Of a stretch of DNA of 64,000 nucleotides, positions 57,392 through 64,000 are shown in pieces. This DNA comes from Methylocystis sp. (GTDB taxonomy: Bacteria; Pseudomonadota; Alphaproteobacteria; Rhizobiales; Beijerinckiaceae), in assembly GCA_002929055.1 (NCBI GenBank), contig PERY01000010.1, positions 1 to 64,000 on the forward strand. Reading direction: 5' to 3'. A model generated the notes under the pieces. That model had not been told where the DNA came from, made no database searches, and saw only the letters and a program-made list of their open reading frames with translations. Both the position numbers and the translations under genes were made by a program. Position 1 is the stretch's first letter. Each line of letters begins with the position of its first letter.

Positions 57392-58363
57392 TCAGCTCTT
57401 TATGCCAACGCGGAGACCCGGCGAAGGACGTTCTTGCAGAACATTGCGGCGAAAATTGAAAAGCGCCGCGGGGCGCCCGCCCGTCTTGAGGGACATTTCG
57501 CCCGTGGGCTCGACGATGGCGGAACTTTCGACCAGCCGGCGGAAGTTCTGCTTGTGCAGGTGGCGGCCGGCGATCGCCTCGACCGTCCGCTGCAGTTCGG
57601 TCAGCGTGAAGGCGGGGGGCATGAGTTCGAAAATGACGGGCCGATATTTCATCTTCGCACGCAGCCGCCCCATGGCGGTGGCCAATATGCGGCGATGGTC
57701 GTGGCGCATCGGCGCGCCGAGCGGGTCGAGCGCGCCACGTTTCGCGGCCGCCGCGCGTCCGTCGCGCAGCGCCTCTTCCAGCAGGCCGGCTTCGTAAAGC
57801 AGTTCATAGCGCTCGAGAACATTCTCCTCATTGAAGCCTCGACCCTGGGCGCCAAAGAGCAGATCGACGCGCTGGCGACGGGAGAGGCCGGAGGTGGAGA
57901 CGGCGTTCGGCGCGTCCTCAACCCAGCCGCGCAGGCCCGGCGCAATCGTCGACTCGATGATTTCGGGCCGGCCGTTCCGCCAGTCCTCCCAGGGAAAGAA
58001 GTCGTGCCAGCTCCGCCATGAGCCGATCGCGGGGCGCTGCGTCTCGTCGCCGATGCGGGTCAAGGCGAGATAGCCGACCGAGACGACATGCGGATCGCGG
58101 TCCCCGGCGCGGGCGTGCCGGCCGCGGTCTCCGAAGGTGTAGAGCTGCTCGACATAGCCGAGCGGCGCGCCAGTCTGCTCAGCGACCCAGGCGCGCAAGC
58201 CGATCTCGAATGTGCGGTGGCGGATCGGGTCGAAAGGTCCGGAGGGGAGGGCCGCGACGCGGCCTTCGGAGGCCGTGGTCAGGATGAGCGGCTCATCCTC
58301 GCGCACGGCGACGATCGCGGCGGTCAGTCCGATTTCGACAGGCGGCGAAAGCGAACGCGACAC
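57392..58363 (-). CDS. Nudix-like NAD regulator (NrtR-type)
   Basis: A 323-residue protein. The N-terminal 160 residues follow the Nudix fold but the Nudix box is broken: where REUxEExGU is expected the sequence reads LRAWVAEQTG, so catalysis is unlikely. The C-terminal region (about 225-310, FELMPPAFTLTELQRTVEAIAGRHLHKQNFRR) is the winged helix of NrtR-type regulators. Such proteins sense NAD metabolites and repress NAD synthesis genes. Neighbours do not show the target genes. Confidence 0.8.
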   Translation of the reverse strand: MSRSLSPPVEIGLTAAIVAVREDEPLILTTASEGRVAALPSGPFDPIRHRTFEIGLRAWVAEQTGAPLGYVEQLYTFGDRGRHARAGDRDPHVVSVGYLALTRIGDETQRPAIGSWRSWHDFFPWEDWRNGRPEIIESTIAPGLRGWVEDAPNAVSTSGLSRRQRVDLLFGAQGRGFNEENVLERYELLYEAGLLEEALRDGRAAAAKRGALDPLGAPMRHDHRRILATAMGRLRAKMKYRPVIFELMPPAFTLTELQRTVEAIAGRHLHKQNFRRLVESSAIVEPTGEMSLKTGGRPAALFNFRRNVLQERPSPGLRVGIKS

Positions 58364-58383
58364 GGGCGCCGACTCCGTTTCCT

Positions 58384-58902
58384 TCAGGCGAGTTCGAGCG
58401 CGAAGGGCGCTCCCTCATAGCAGTCGGCGCCCCGGCCGATTGCGGCGATGGCGGCGACCATGCGGCCCTCGCGTCCCATTCGGCGATCCGCGAGAGCGAC
58501 GAGTCGGCGGTTGGGCGTCGCGGTCGGAGAGTTCCGCCGCAGTTCCTGCGCAAGCTCGAATTCGCATCGATGCGGGGCGAGGGCGCAGGCGGCGACATAG
58601 GCGGCGGCCGGCGACCGGCTCACGCCCGCGTAGCAATGGATGACGAGCGGATTGGCCTGATCCCATTGCTCGATGAAGGCGAGCAGGCGGTCGATATGCT
58701 CCTCGCCGGGTAGAACATGGCCATCGACCGGCGCTTCAATATCCGAGACGGCGATTCGCAGGTGCCGGTCCCGCGCAATCTCGCACGGACGCACCAGCGA
58801 GGCGCCGGCCGTGAGGATGGTCACGAGGGAGCGCGCGCCGCTCGACCGCACCGTATCCACCACCTTGGTCATGGAACAGACGTAGAGTCGCCCGTTCGAC
58901 AT
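58384..58902 (-). CDS. Tyrosine/dual-specificity phosphatase-like protein
   Basis: A 172-residue protein with a complete P-loop HCYAGVSRSP (Cys90, Arg96) and a general-acid candidate in VSDIEAPVDG (Asp54 or nearby). Length and motif fit small protein tyrosine phosphatases of alphaproteobacteria. It lies 20 bases upstream of the NrtR-like gene on the same strand and so is probably co-transcribed with it. The phosphoprotein target is unknown. Confidence 0.86.
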   Translation of the reverse strand: MSNGRLYVCSMTKVVDTVRSSGARSLVTILTAGASLVRPCEIARDRHLRIAVSDIEAPVDGHVLPGEEHIDRLLAFIEQWDQANPLVIHCYAGVSRSPAAAYVAACALAPHRCEFELAQELRRNSPTATPNRRLVALADRRMGREGRMVAAIAAIGRGADCYEGAPFALELA

Positions 58903-58923
58903 CGAAATCCTCTCGGTCTTCCG

Positions 58924-59556
58924 CTAGCTGCGGTCGATCACGTGAAAACGGGCAAGGAAGCGCGCCTGCGTCGCCTCGACGGCCGCTGGCGCGATCTCGT
59001 CCATGAACGCCTGCGGCGAGATCGCAGGGCGGCCGAAGATGCGCTCGGCTTCGCGCCGTGTAAAGCCGGCAAGCGAAACAGCCTCGAAAAACGCCGCCGC
59101 CCGGTCGGCCTGCTTGGCGAGCTTCAGCACCTGCGGCGCAGGGGCGGCGGGCAGCGAGAAACGCAGGAGAATGGCGGCTAAAATACGGTTTTCAACAGAT
59201 TTATATGCATCGCCGATCACCGCCTTGAAGGGGGAGATCATGTCCCCGATGACATATTCGGGGGCGTCGTGCAGCAGCATGAACAGGCGCTCCGTGCGTC
59301 CGATAGCGGGCTCCAATTCCGCGGCGATCCTCTCGACCAGCAGGCTGTGCTGCGCCACCGAGAAGACATGGGGACCGATGGTCTGCCCGTTCCAGCGCGC
59401 GACCCGGGCGAGGCCGTGGGCGATGTCCTCGATTTCGACGTCGAGCGGCGAAGGGTCGAGAAGGTCGAGCCGCCGGCCGGAGAGCATGCGCTGCCAGGCG
59501 CGCGGCGGGAGGGCCTCCTTCGGGGCAGGGCGCTTTGGGGCGGGCGTGCTCGCCAT
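58924..59556 (-). CDS. HD-domain nucleotidase-like protein (YfbR type)
   Basis: A 210-residue HD hydrolase. After SGRRLDLLDPSPLDVEIEDIAHGLARVARWNGQT come the metal ligands: a His in VAQHSLLVE, HD in LLHDAPEYVIGDM and an Asp later. The pattern matches the YfbR-like 5'-deoxynucleotidase group. ATG at 59556 begins MASTPAPKRPAPKE and lies one base after the stop of the upstream glycosylase, so the two are coupled. A role in nucleotide pool cleaning would fit the repair neighbour. Confidence 0.82.
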   Translation of the reverse strand: MASTPAPKRPAPKEALPPRAWQRMLSGRRLDLLDPSPLDVEIEDIAHGLARVARWNGQTIGPHVFSVAQHSLLVERIAAELEPAIGRTERLFMLLHDAPEYVIGDMISPFKAVIGDAYKSVENRILAAILLRFSLPAAPAPQVLKLAKQADRAAAFFEAVSLAGFTRREAERIFGRPAISPQAFMDEIAPAAVEATQARFLARFHVIDRS

Positions 59557-59557
59557 C

Positions 59558-60190
59558 TCAAGCCTTCCCGCGCGCCTGGGCGCGGACATGGCAGTCGACG
59601 AGATGGTCGTCGACCATCCCCACCGCCTGCATGAAAGCGTAGACGATCGTAGGACCACAGAATTTGAAGCCGCGCGCCTTGAGGTCTTTCGAAAGACGCT
59701 CGGAAATCGGGGATTGCGTCGGGATGTCGCTCATGCGCCTTGGATGGTTGACGATCGGCCTGCCGTCGACGAAGCCCCAGAGGTAAGCTGAAAAGCCCTC
59801 ATCCGCCTCGATGTCGAGCCAGGCGCGCGCCGAGGAAACGGCGCCTTCGATTTTGGCGCGGTTGCGCACAATACCGACGTTTTGCATCAATTCGTGCAGA
59901 CGCTTGTCGTCGAAAGAGGCGACCGCGGCGGGTTCGAAGCCGGCGAACGCCGTCCGAAAGGCGTCGCGCTTCCGCAGGATCGTGATCCAGGAGAGCCCCG
60001 CCTGGAAACCGTCGAGGACAAGCTTTTCGAAGAGCGCGCGTCCGTCCAGTTCGGGCCTGCCCCATTCATCGTCGTGATAGGAGACGTAAAGCGGATCGAG
60101 GCCAGCCCAGGGGCAGCGTGAAAGCCCGTCTGCATGCTGCAGCACGGAAGCGTCCCCCCAACTGGCGGGTTGTTCGCGGGCAGTCGCCAC
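59558..60190 (-). CDS. tag: DNA-3-methyladenine glycosylase I
   Basis: A 210-residue Tag. It opens SRCPWAGLDPLYVSYHDDEWGRP (zinc Cys and His region) and has LFEKLVLDGFQAGLSWITILRKR, the helix-hairpin-helix part, with the catalytic Glu of the family, and ends with zinc ligands in DDHLVDCHVR. It removes 3-methyladenine from alkylated DNA. The first 20 residues are non-conserved. No LexA or Ada box is visible in the 200 bases upstream. Confidence 0.94.
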   Translation of the reverse strand: MATAREQPASWGDASVLQHADGLSRCPWAGLDPLYVSYHDDEWGRPELDGRALFEKLVLDGFQAGLSWITILRKRDAFRTAFAGFEPAAVASFDDKRLHELMQNVGIVRNRAKIEGAVSSARAWLDIEADEGFSAYLWGFVDGRPIVNHPRRMSDIPTQSPISERLSKDLKARGFKFCGPTIVYAFMQAVGMVDDHLVDCHVRAQARGKA

Positions 60191-60393
60191 GAGGCTGATC
60201 CTCCTTTACTGCGACGCGCCGCCGCAAGGGCCGCTTTATCGCTCGTTCAGATTGCCTTCACAACCGTGTTGGGATTATCGTTGCGCCGCCGCAGACGCAT
60301 CGTTGTCGGCTCATGGCGCGCGGTGTGCTTGTTCGCGCCGTCGCAGGCCGCTGATTGAATCTCTCGAGCGGCTTCCATAAGGGGAGAAGTTAT

Positions 60394-60909
60394 ATGGTGA
60401 TCCGTCTTGTTGTTTCCCGCGCCGCAGTGGGCCTTCTCGCCATGGGCCTTGGCGTGGCCGTCTCGGGCGCAGCCTTCGCCCAGCAAAACGTGCTCAAGGA
60501 ATGCGGATCTCGATATCAGGCCAAGAAGGCCGCTAACGAACTCGCCGGGCAGAGCTGGCAGGACTTCCTGAAGGAGTGCAAACTGAGCCTCGCCGAGCCG
60601 GCCGCTGCTCCGGCTGAAGCGGCGAAGCCCGCCGAGGCCGCCAAGCCTGTTGAAGAGGCCAAGCCTGCCGAGGCGGCCAAGCCTGCCGAGGCCGCCAAGC
60701 CCGCCGAAGCCGCTCCTGCGACGCCGGCTCCTGCAGCCGCTGCGCCGGCCGCGAAGCCCGAAACCAAGGCCACCGTTCAGAGCCGCCAGAAAAAATGCGC
60801 CGGGGAGTGGAAGGCCCAGAAGGCCGAACTGCTCAAGGCCGACAAAAAAGCGACCTGGCCGAAGTTCTGGAGCGCCTGCAACAAGCGCCTCAAGGAAGCC
60901 GGCGAATAA
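60394..60909 (+). CDS. Secreted protein with duplicated Cys motif and AEAAKP linker
   Basis: A 171-residue exported protein with a strong GGGGAGAAG ribosome site and a signal peptide (cut near AFAQQ, residue 29). Two similar 35-residue modules, CGSRYQAKKAANELAGQSWQ-x2-FLKEC and CAGEWKAQKAELLKADKKATW-x2-FWSAC, flank six tandem AEAAKP units. Each module has Cys at both ends and W-x2-F before the second Cys, loosely like PsiF repeats. It is probably a periplasmic protein with two disulfide modules. Function unknown. Confidence 0.72.
   Translation: MVIRLVVSRAAVGLLAMGLGVAVSGAAFAQQNVLKECGSRYQAKKAANELAGQSWQDFLKECKLSLAEPAAAPAEAAKPAEAAKPVEEAKPAEAAKPAEAAKPAEAAPATPAPAAAAPAAKPETKATVQSRQKKCAGEWKAQKAELLKADKKATWPKFWSACNKRLKEAGE
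60613..60714 (+). repeat. 18-bp tandem repeat encoding AEAAKP
   Basis: Five full units and one partial unit of 18 bases (GCC GAG GCC GCC AAG CCT type) inside the gene at 60394. The period keeps frame, so repeat number may vary between strains. Confidence 0.85.
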
Positions 60910-61041
60910 TCGCCTCGCACTCGCCTTCGCGCGCCCGGCGGACCTCGTTCGCCGGGCGCTGCTTTTTGTGCTGGAGAAACGCCCTGCATCTTGCCCATCG
61001 GGCGGGATCATGTCACACGACATCAAACGTCGGAGGCAGGC

Positions 61042-61440
61042 TTGGACAAGATCGAAATCCGTAAACTGCAAGCTTTTCTGCGCCGTTCCTTCGGCAATGA
61101 CGACATCCGCGTCGCCCCCGATCCAAAGAATCCCGACAACGCCGCCGTGCACCTTGGCGAGGGCAAGCTCGCGACGATCTCCGTCGACGACGAGGACGGG
61201 GACCGCTCTTTCGCTTTCGAAATGAAGATTCCCGTGGGCCGGGAAGTTCTGCAGTCCTATCTACGCAAACTTTTTGAGAACGATCGCCTCACCATCGTCG
61301 CGCGCGGACGAAAGACCGACTCGGTCGAACTCAACAGCGGCGGGGAGTTCCTGGGCGTCATCTCCGCCGACGACGCCAAGCTGTCGAGTTTCACGCTGCA
61401 GATCGCCATTCTCGACTTCGATCTCGAAGAAGAGGAATGA
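61042..61440 (+). CDS. DUF3126 family protein, internally duplicated
   Basis: A 132-residue protein starting at TTG 61042, chosen for the GGAGG six bases upstream and the conserved LDKIEIRKLQAFLRRSFGN. Two related halves are visible: the first with LRRSFGNDDIRVAP and DDEDGDRSFAFEMKI, the second with LRKLFENDRLTIVAR, GGEFLGVIS and FTLQIAILDFDLEEEE. The acidic end is typical of DUF3126. The family is restricted to alphaproteobacteria and has no assigned role. It is a single gene, convergent with the following one. Confidence 0.82.
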   Translation: MDKIEIRKLQAFLRRSFGNDDIRVAPDPKNPDNAAVHLGEGKLATISVDDEDGDRSFAFEMKIPVGREVLQSYLRKLFENDRLTIVARGRKTDSVELNSGGEFLGVISADDAKLSSFTLQIAILDFDLEEEE

Positions 61441-61449
61441 GCGAAGGGT

Positions 61450-62088
61450 TCAGCCTTTCTTTTTCTTTCGAACGGGCGGCGACGTCATGCGGAGCAAAAG
61501 GCCCCGCGCCCCGTCGATGAGCGTATCCCATTGCTCGAGCAGCGACGGCGGAAAGCGAACCTCGACATCCATCGCGCCGACTCGAAAAATGGAGAGGCAC
61601 CCTTCGCCGGGCCCGCTGCTATCGGGTTTGGCGCAGCGCGCGAAGAACGTCCGTCCATCTGGCGGCGCGATGTAAAGTCGCTCGAAATCGTAGGGCGATC
61701 CCTGCTCGAACTCCCTCAGCACCAGTCCGCCGGGCCCTTCCTTCGTCTCGGGAGTAAGGAAGCGCGCATATAGCTTCGCGGGCCTCTCGGCGGGATCGAG
61801 CGGGTCTTCTTTCGGCGTGACGGCGAGGGTCACTTTCTCCTTCGTGGAGACATTCTTGCCCGACAGGGGCGTGAAGGCCGGAAAGGCGGCGACGAAACTC
61901 AGCCGGTCTGCAAGCCCGCCCGCGCCAGTCGCTTCGTCCCGCGCATAGGCGCGCGCGAAGCGGAACTTCACCCCGGCCAATTCGGCCTGCACGACGCTGT
62001 CGGGCGCCTTTTCGCGCGAGACGAGAAAAAAGGCGCCGCCGACTGCGAGAAGGACAAGCAGCATCAAAAAGGCGAGAACCGCTTTCAT
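61450..62088 (-). CDS. Hypothetical membrane-anchored protein
   Basis: A 212-residue protein with an N-terminal anchor (residues 3-23, AVLAFLMLLVLLAVGGAFFLV) and a periplasmic domain (KFRFARAYARDE, DFERLYIAPPDGRTFFARC, AMDVEVRFPPSLLEQWDTLIDGARGL) ending in a short Lys stretch. Uncharacterised proteins of this look are common in Hyphomicrobiales. It is on the same strand as the lipoprotein gene upstream, 31 bases apart, so may share its transcript. Confidence 0.65.
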   Translation of the reverse strand: MKAVLAFLMLLVLLAVGGAFFLVSREKAPDSVVQAELAGVKFRFARAYARDEATGAGGLADRLSFVAAFPAFTPLSGKNVSTKEKVTLAVTPKEDPLDPAERPAKLYARFLTPETKEGPGGLVLREFEQGSPYDFERLYIAPPDGRTFFARCAKPDSSGPGEGCLSIFRVGAMDVEVRFPPSLLEQWDTLIDGARGLLLRMTSPPVRKKKKG

Positions 62089-62119
62089 CGGCTCCAGCCC
62101 GAACTCATCGAAAGCCCGC

Positions 62120-62521
62120 TCAACTCGTCACTCTCCACTCACCGTTCTCCCGGCAGGCCTGGCCCTTCGCTTCCTGCGGGCGGCCGTTGATGAAAATTTT
62201 GTGCGTGTAGTCGCGGCAGGAGCCATTCTCCGCTCCCGGGGTCACGAATCCATAGGCGCCTCGCGCGCCGCGCCAGCTCTTCGGGGAGCCTGACGAAACG
62301 GCCTCCTGTTGCGCTGCGATGGCGGTAGCGCGATCCTTTTCTTCGAGGGACTGTCCGACCGGACCGCCGACGACGCCGGCCGCTGGCGGGGGCGGGACCG
62401 CGATGACGGGGGCCGCTGCCACGGCACGTGGCGGCTCCGAGGTCGAGCTGCAGGCGGCGAGGCCAAAGCCCGTGCAGAGAAAGGTCATCGCCAAGATCGC
62501 TTGCGCGCGCGTCGTCGACAT
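62120..62521 (-). CDS. Lipoprotein, 17-kDa surface-antigen type
   Basis: A 133-residue lipoprotein. The leader MSTTRAQAILAMTFLCTGFGLAAC ends in a lipobox (LAAC, Cys24). After a Pro/Val-rich spacer the C-terminal 60 residues (SWRGARGAYGFVTPGAEN, CRDYTHKIFINGRPQEAKGQACRENGEW) match the RT0821/Lpp0805 surface-protein domain of outer-membrane lipoproteins. ATG at 62521 is chosen; the open frame upstream overlaps the histidine kinase region and is spurious. It is likely in the outer membrane. Confidence 0.82.
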   Translation of the reverse strand: MSTTRAQAILAMTFLCTGFGLAACSSTSEPPRAVAAAPVIAVPPPPAAGVVGGPVGQSLEEKDRATAIAAQQEAVSSGSPKSWRGARGAYGFVTPGAENGSCRDYTHKIFINGRPQEAKGQACRENGEWRVTS

Positions 62522-62579
62522 CTCTGATCCCCTATTACTTGTCGAAACGGTCACCTCATGCAGGATCGGGCCACGGCTG

Positions 62580-63968
62580 TCAAAAACCAGGCAGCCGCAA
62601 TTGCGCCCGCAATCCACCGCTGGGGCTGTCGTCGAGTTGCAGCGCGCCGCCATAGGCGGCGGCGAGATCGGCGACAATGGAGAGGCCAAGTCCCGAACCC
62701 GGTTTGGTTTCGTCGAGACGGCGACCGCGTTCGGTCGCCTGCGCCCGCAGATGCGGCGCCAGTCCCGGGCCGTCGTCGTCTATCGTCATGGTGAGGGTGC
62801 TGCGGCTCGCGTTTCCGCTTTCACGTTGCGCGGCCACCGAAATCGTGACGCGGCTTTCGGCCCATTTGCCAGCATTGTCGAGGAGATTGCCGATCATCTC
62901 CTCGAGATCCTGGCGTTCGCCCAGGAAGCGCAGATCGGCAGGGATATCGCCCGAAAAGGTTACGCCGCGTTCGCTGTAGATTTTCGTGAATGTGCGCAGC
63001 AGCGCCTCGGCGCAGGGCTGAACCTGCGTCGCCGTTCCAAGCGCGCCGCCACGGGCCGCCGCGCGCGCGCGGTCGAGGTAGAAGGAAATCTGATCGCGCA
63101 TGATATGCGCTTGCTCGCCGACTTTGTCGGCAAGCGGTGACGGCGCCGCGTCGGCTTCGTTGACGATCACGCTGAGCGGCGTTTTCAGCGCATGGGCCAG
63201 ATTGCCGACCTGCGTGCGCGCGCGTTCGAGAATGTCGCGATTGGCGCTGATCAGGAGATTGAGTTCGCTGGCGAGGGGTGCGACTTCGCTCGGGTACTCG
63301 CCGGCGATGCGGTCGCGTTCGCCGCGCCGGATGGAGACGAGTTCGCGCTGCAACATGCGCAGCGGGCCAAGACCAAAGCGCACCTGAAAGGCGGCGACGA
63401 TTGCAAGCGCAATGGCGAGCGCGGCGAATGCGACCGTCAGTTCGAACCGGAAGCGGGCGATCTGCTCTTCCACCTCCTCGCCGCTCGCCGCGACCTGCAC
63501 GAGATAGATGCCGGTGTCGCCGACGTCGATCACGCGTTCGACGATCCGCAGGCGCCGGCCGTCCGGACCCTGCGCATAGCCGCGCCGAAAGCCGCCAGCT
63601 TCAGCCGCGACGCCGAGATCGGAAAGCTTCGGCAACTGCTTTGCAAAGAGCGAGCGGGACGCCTTGATCTCATGCGCGGCGTCGTCCATCCGCGTGATCT
63701 GCCAGTACCAGCCGGATCCCGGCAGTTCGAACTGCGGATCGCCCAGTTGTCCCGGACCCGTGCGGCCATCCTGACCCGATTCCGAAACATCCGCGACGAT
63801 TGCGCGAAGATAGACGTCAAGGCGCCGCTCGAAGACTTTCTCGGTTTCCTGTCGGTAATAAGCGGTGAAAAAAATGCTCGCCAGAAGCAGCACGACCGAA
63901 CTCAGCGCCGCCGCCGTGAGAAAGAGGCGCGTTGCGATGGAGCGCGTCGTGAGGCTCGTGAGGCGCAT
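62580..63968 (-). CDS. Sensor histidine kinase
   Basis: A 462-residue kinase. Helix 1 (about 12-36) and helix 2 (about 176-197) flank a periplasmic sensor of 140 residues. A HAMP-like linker and the H-box NLAHALKTPLSV with His259 follow. The ATPase has an N-box (IGNLLDNAGKWA), DDDGPGL and GSGLGLSIV. The general layout fits the PhoQ/FeuQ-like kinases of alphaproteobacteria. Its start lies 5 bases after what looks like the end of a response regulator gene. The signal is unknown. Confidence 0.9.
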   Translation of the reverse strand: MRLTSLTTRSIATRLFLTAAALSSVVLLLASIFFTAYYRQETEKVFERRLDVYLRAIVADVSESGQDGRTGPGQLGDPQFELPGSGWYWQITRMDDAAHEIKASRSLFAKQLPKLSDLGVAAEAGGFRRGYAQGPDGRRLRIVERVIDVGDTGIYLVQVAASGEEVEEQIARFRFELTVAFAALAIALAIVAAFQVRFGLGPLRMLQRELVSIRRGERDRIAGEYPSEVAPLASELNLLISANRDILERARTQVGNLAHALKTPLSVIVNEADAAPSPLADKVGEQAHIMRDQISFYLDRARAAARGGALGTATQVQPCAEALLRTFTKIYSERGVTFSGDIPADLRFLGERQDLEEMIGNLLDNAGKWAESRVTISVAAQRESGNASRSTLTMTIDDDGPGLAPHLRAQATERGRRLDETKPGSGLGLSIVADLAAAYGGALQLDDSPSGGLRAQLRLPGF

Positions 63969-63973
63969 GAAGG

Positions 63974-64000
63974 TCAGCGTTTCCCGCTAGCCTCCTCGAC
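63974..64000 (-). CDS. Partial C-terminus, probable response regulator
   Basis: Only nine codons lie in the window: VEEASGKR followed by TGA (63976-63974). It ends 5 bases before the histidine kinase start, the position where the cognate response regulator gene is normally found. The rest is outside the window, so the identity rests on context alone. Confidence 0.4.
   Translation of the reverse strand, partial: VEEASGKR

Overview
The window is a 64 kb stretch of GC-rich chromosome from an alphaproteobacterium of the order Hyphomicrobiales (Rhizobiales). The clues are the gene order ctaC-ctaD-ctaB-coxF-ctaG-ctaE-DUF983-surf1-thrC, the atpI-atpB-atpE-atpG(b')-atpF order, a hisG/hisZ pair, IalB, DUF3126 and DUF882 proteins, an alpha-type LexA box and the CCGTCATTGCGAG palindromic repeats. 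Copper-RiPP genes beside a group 3b hydrogenase fit a Methylocystaceae-like methanotroph, but no methane-oxidation gene lies here, so that placement is inference.

Layout. 1-9.1 kb: slyX, an orphan hcp, a GNAT enzyme, an unknown gene behind a LexA box, a ChaC-like cyclotransferase, smc, a ceramidase-like gene and a CPBP-type membrane protein. 9.4-12.1 kb: ATP synthase F0 operon. 12.1-13.3 kb: an unknown secreted protein and an IalB protein. 13.6-20.2 kb: aa3 cytochrome c oxidase with its assembly factors, followed by thrC and a GNAT gene. 22.4-25.3 kb: a WecG/TagA glycosyltransferase and convergent hisZ-hisG. 25.5-30.4 kb: hemerythrin and DUF4239 genes, the 4.5S RNA, then dnaX-ybaB-recR. 30.4-36.4 kb: a DsbA-like protein, an HPP protein, rpsD, envelope proteins and rpsA.

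36.8-39.5 kb holds the most notable locus. Three small, exported, Cys/His/Lys-rich peptides lie in tandem ahead of a DUF692 (MNIO) enzyme and a DUF2063 partner: a bufferin-type RiPP cluster, probably for copper sequestration in the periplasm. 39.6-45.2 kb carries an HU-like protein and an NADP-linked group 3b [NiFe]-hydrogenase operon that includes a cyclic-nucleotide-binding protein and its own maturation protease. 45.2-50.3 kb carries the Leloir genes galK-galT divergent from a cytoplasmic family 2 glycoside hydrolase. pckA and a pyruvate-decarboxylase-like TPP enzyme follow, also divergent from each other.

53.7-64 kb: tRNA-Tyr, a Gly/Trp-rich secreted protein, a DUF882 peptidase-like protein, a ClpP-like secreted protein, an NrtR-like regulator, a tyrosine phosphatase, an HD hydrolase with 3-methyladenine glycosylase, a repeat-linker secreted protein, DUF3126, two envelope proteins, and a sensor kinase preceded at the window edge by the tail of its probable response regulator.
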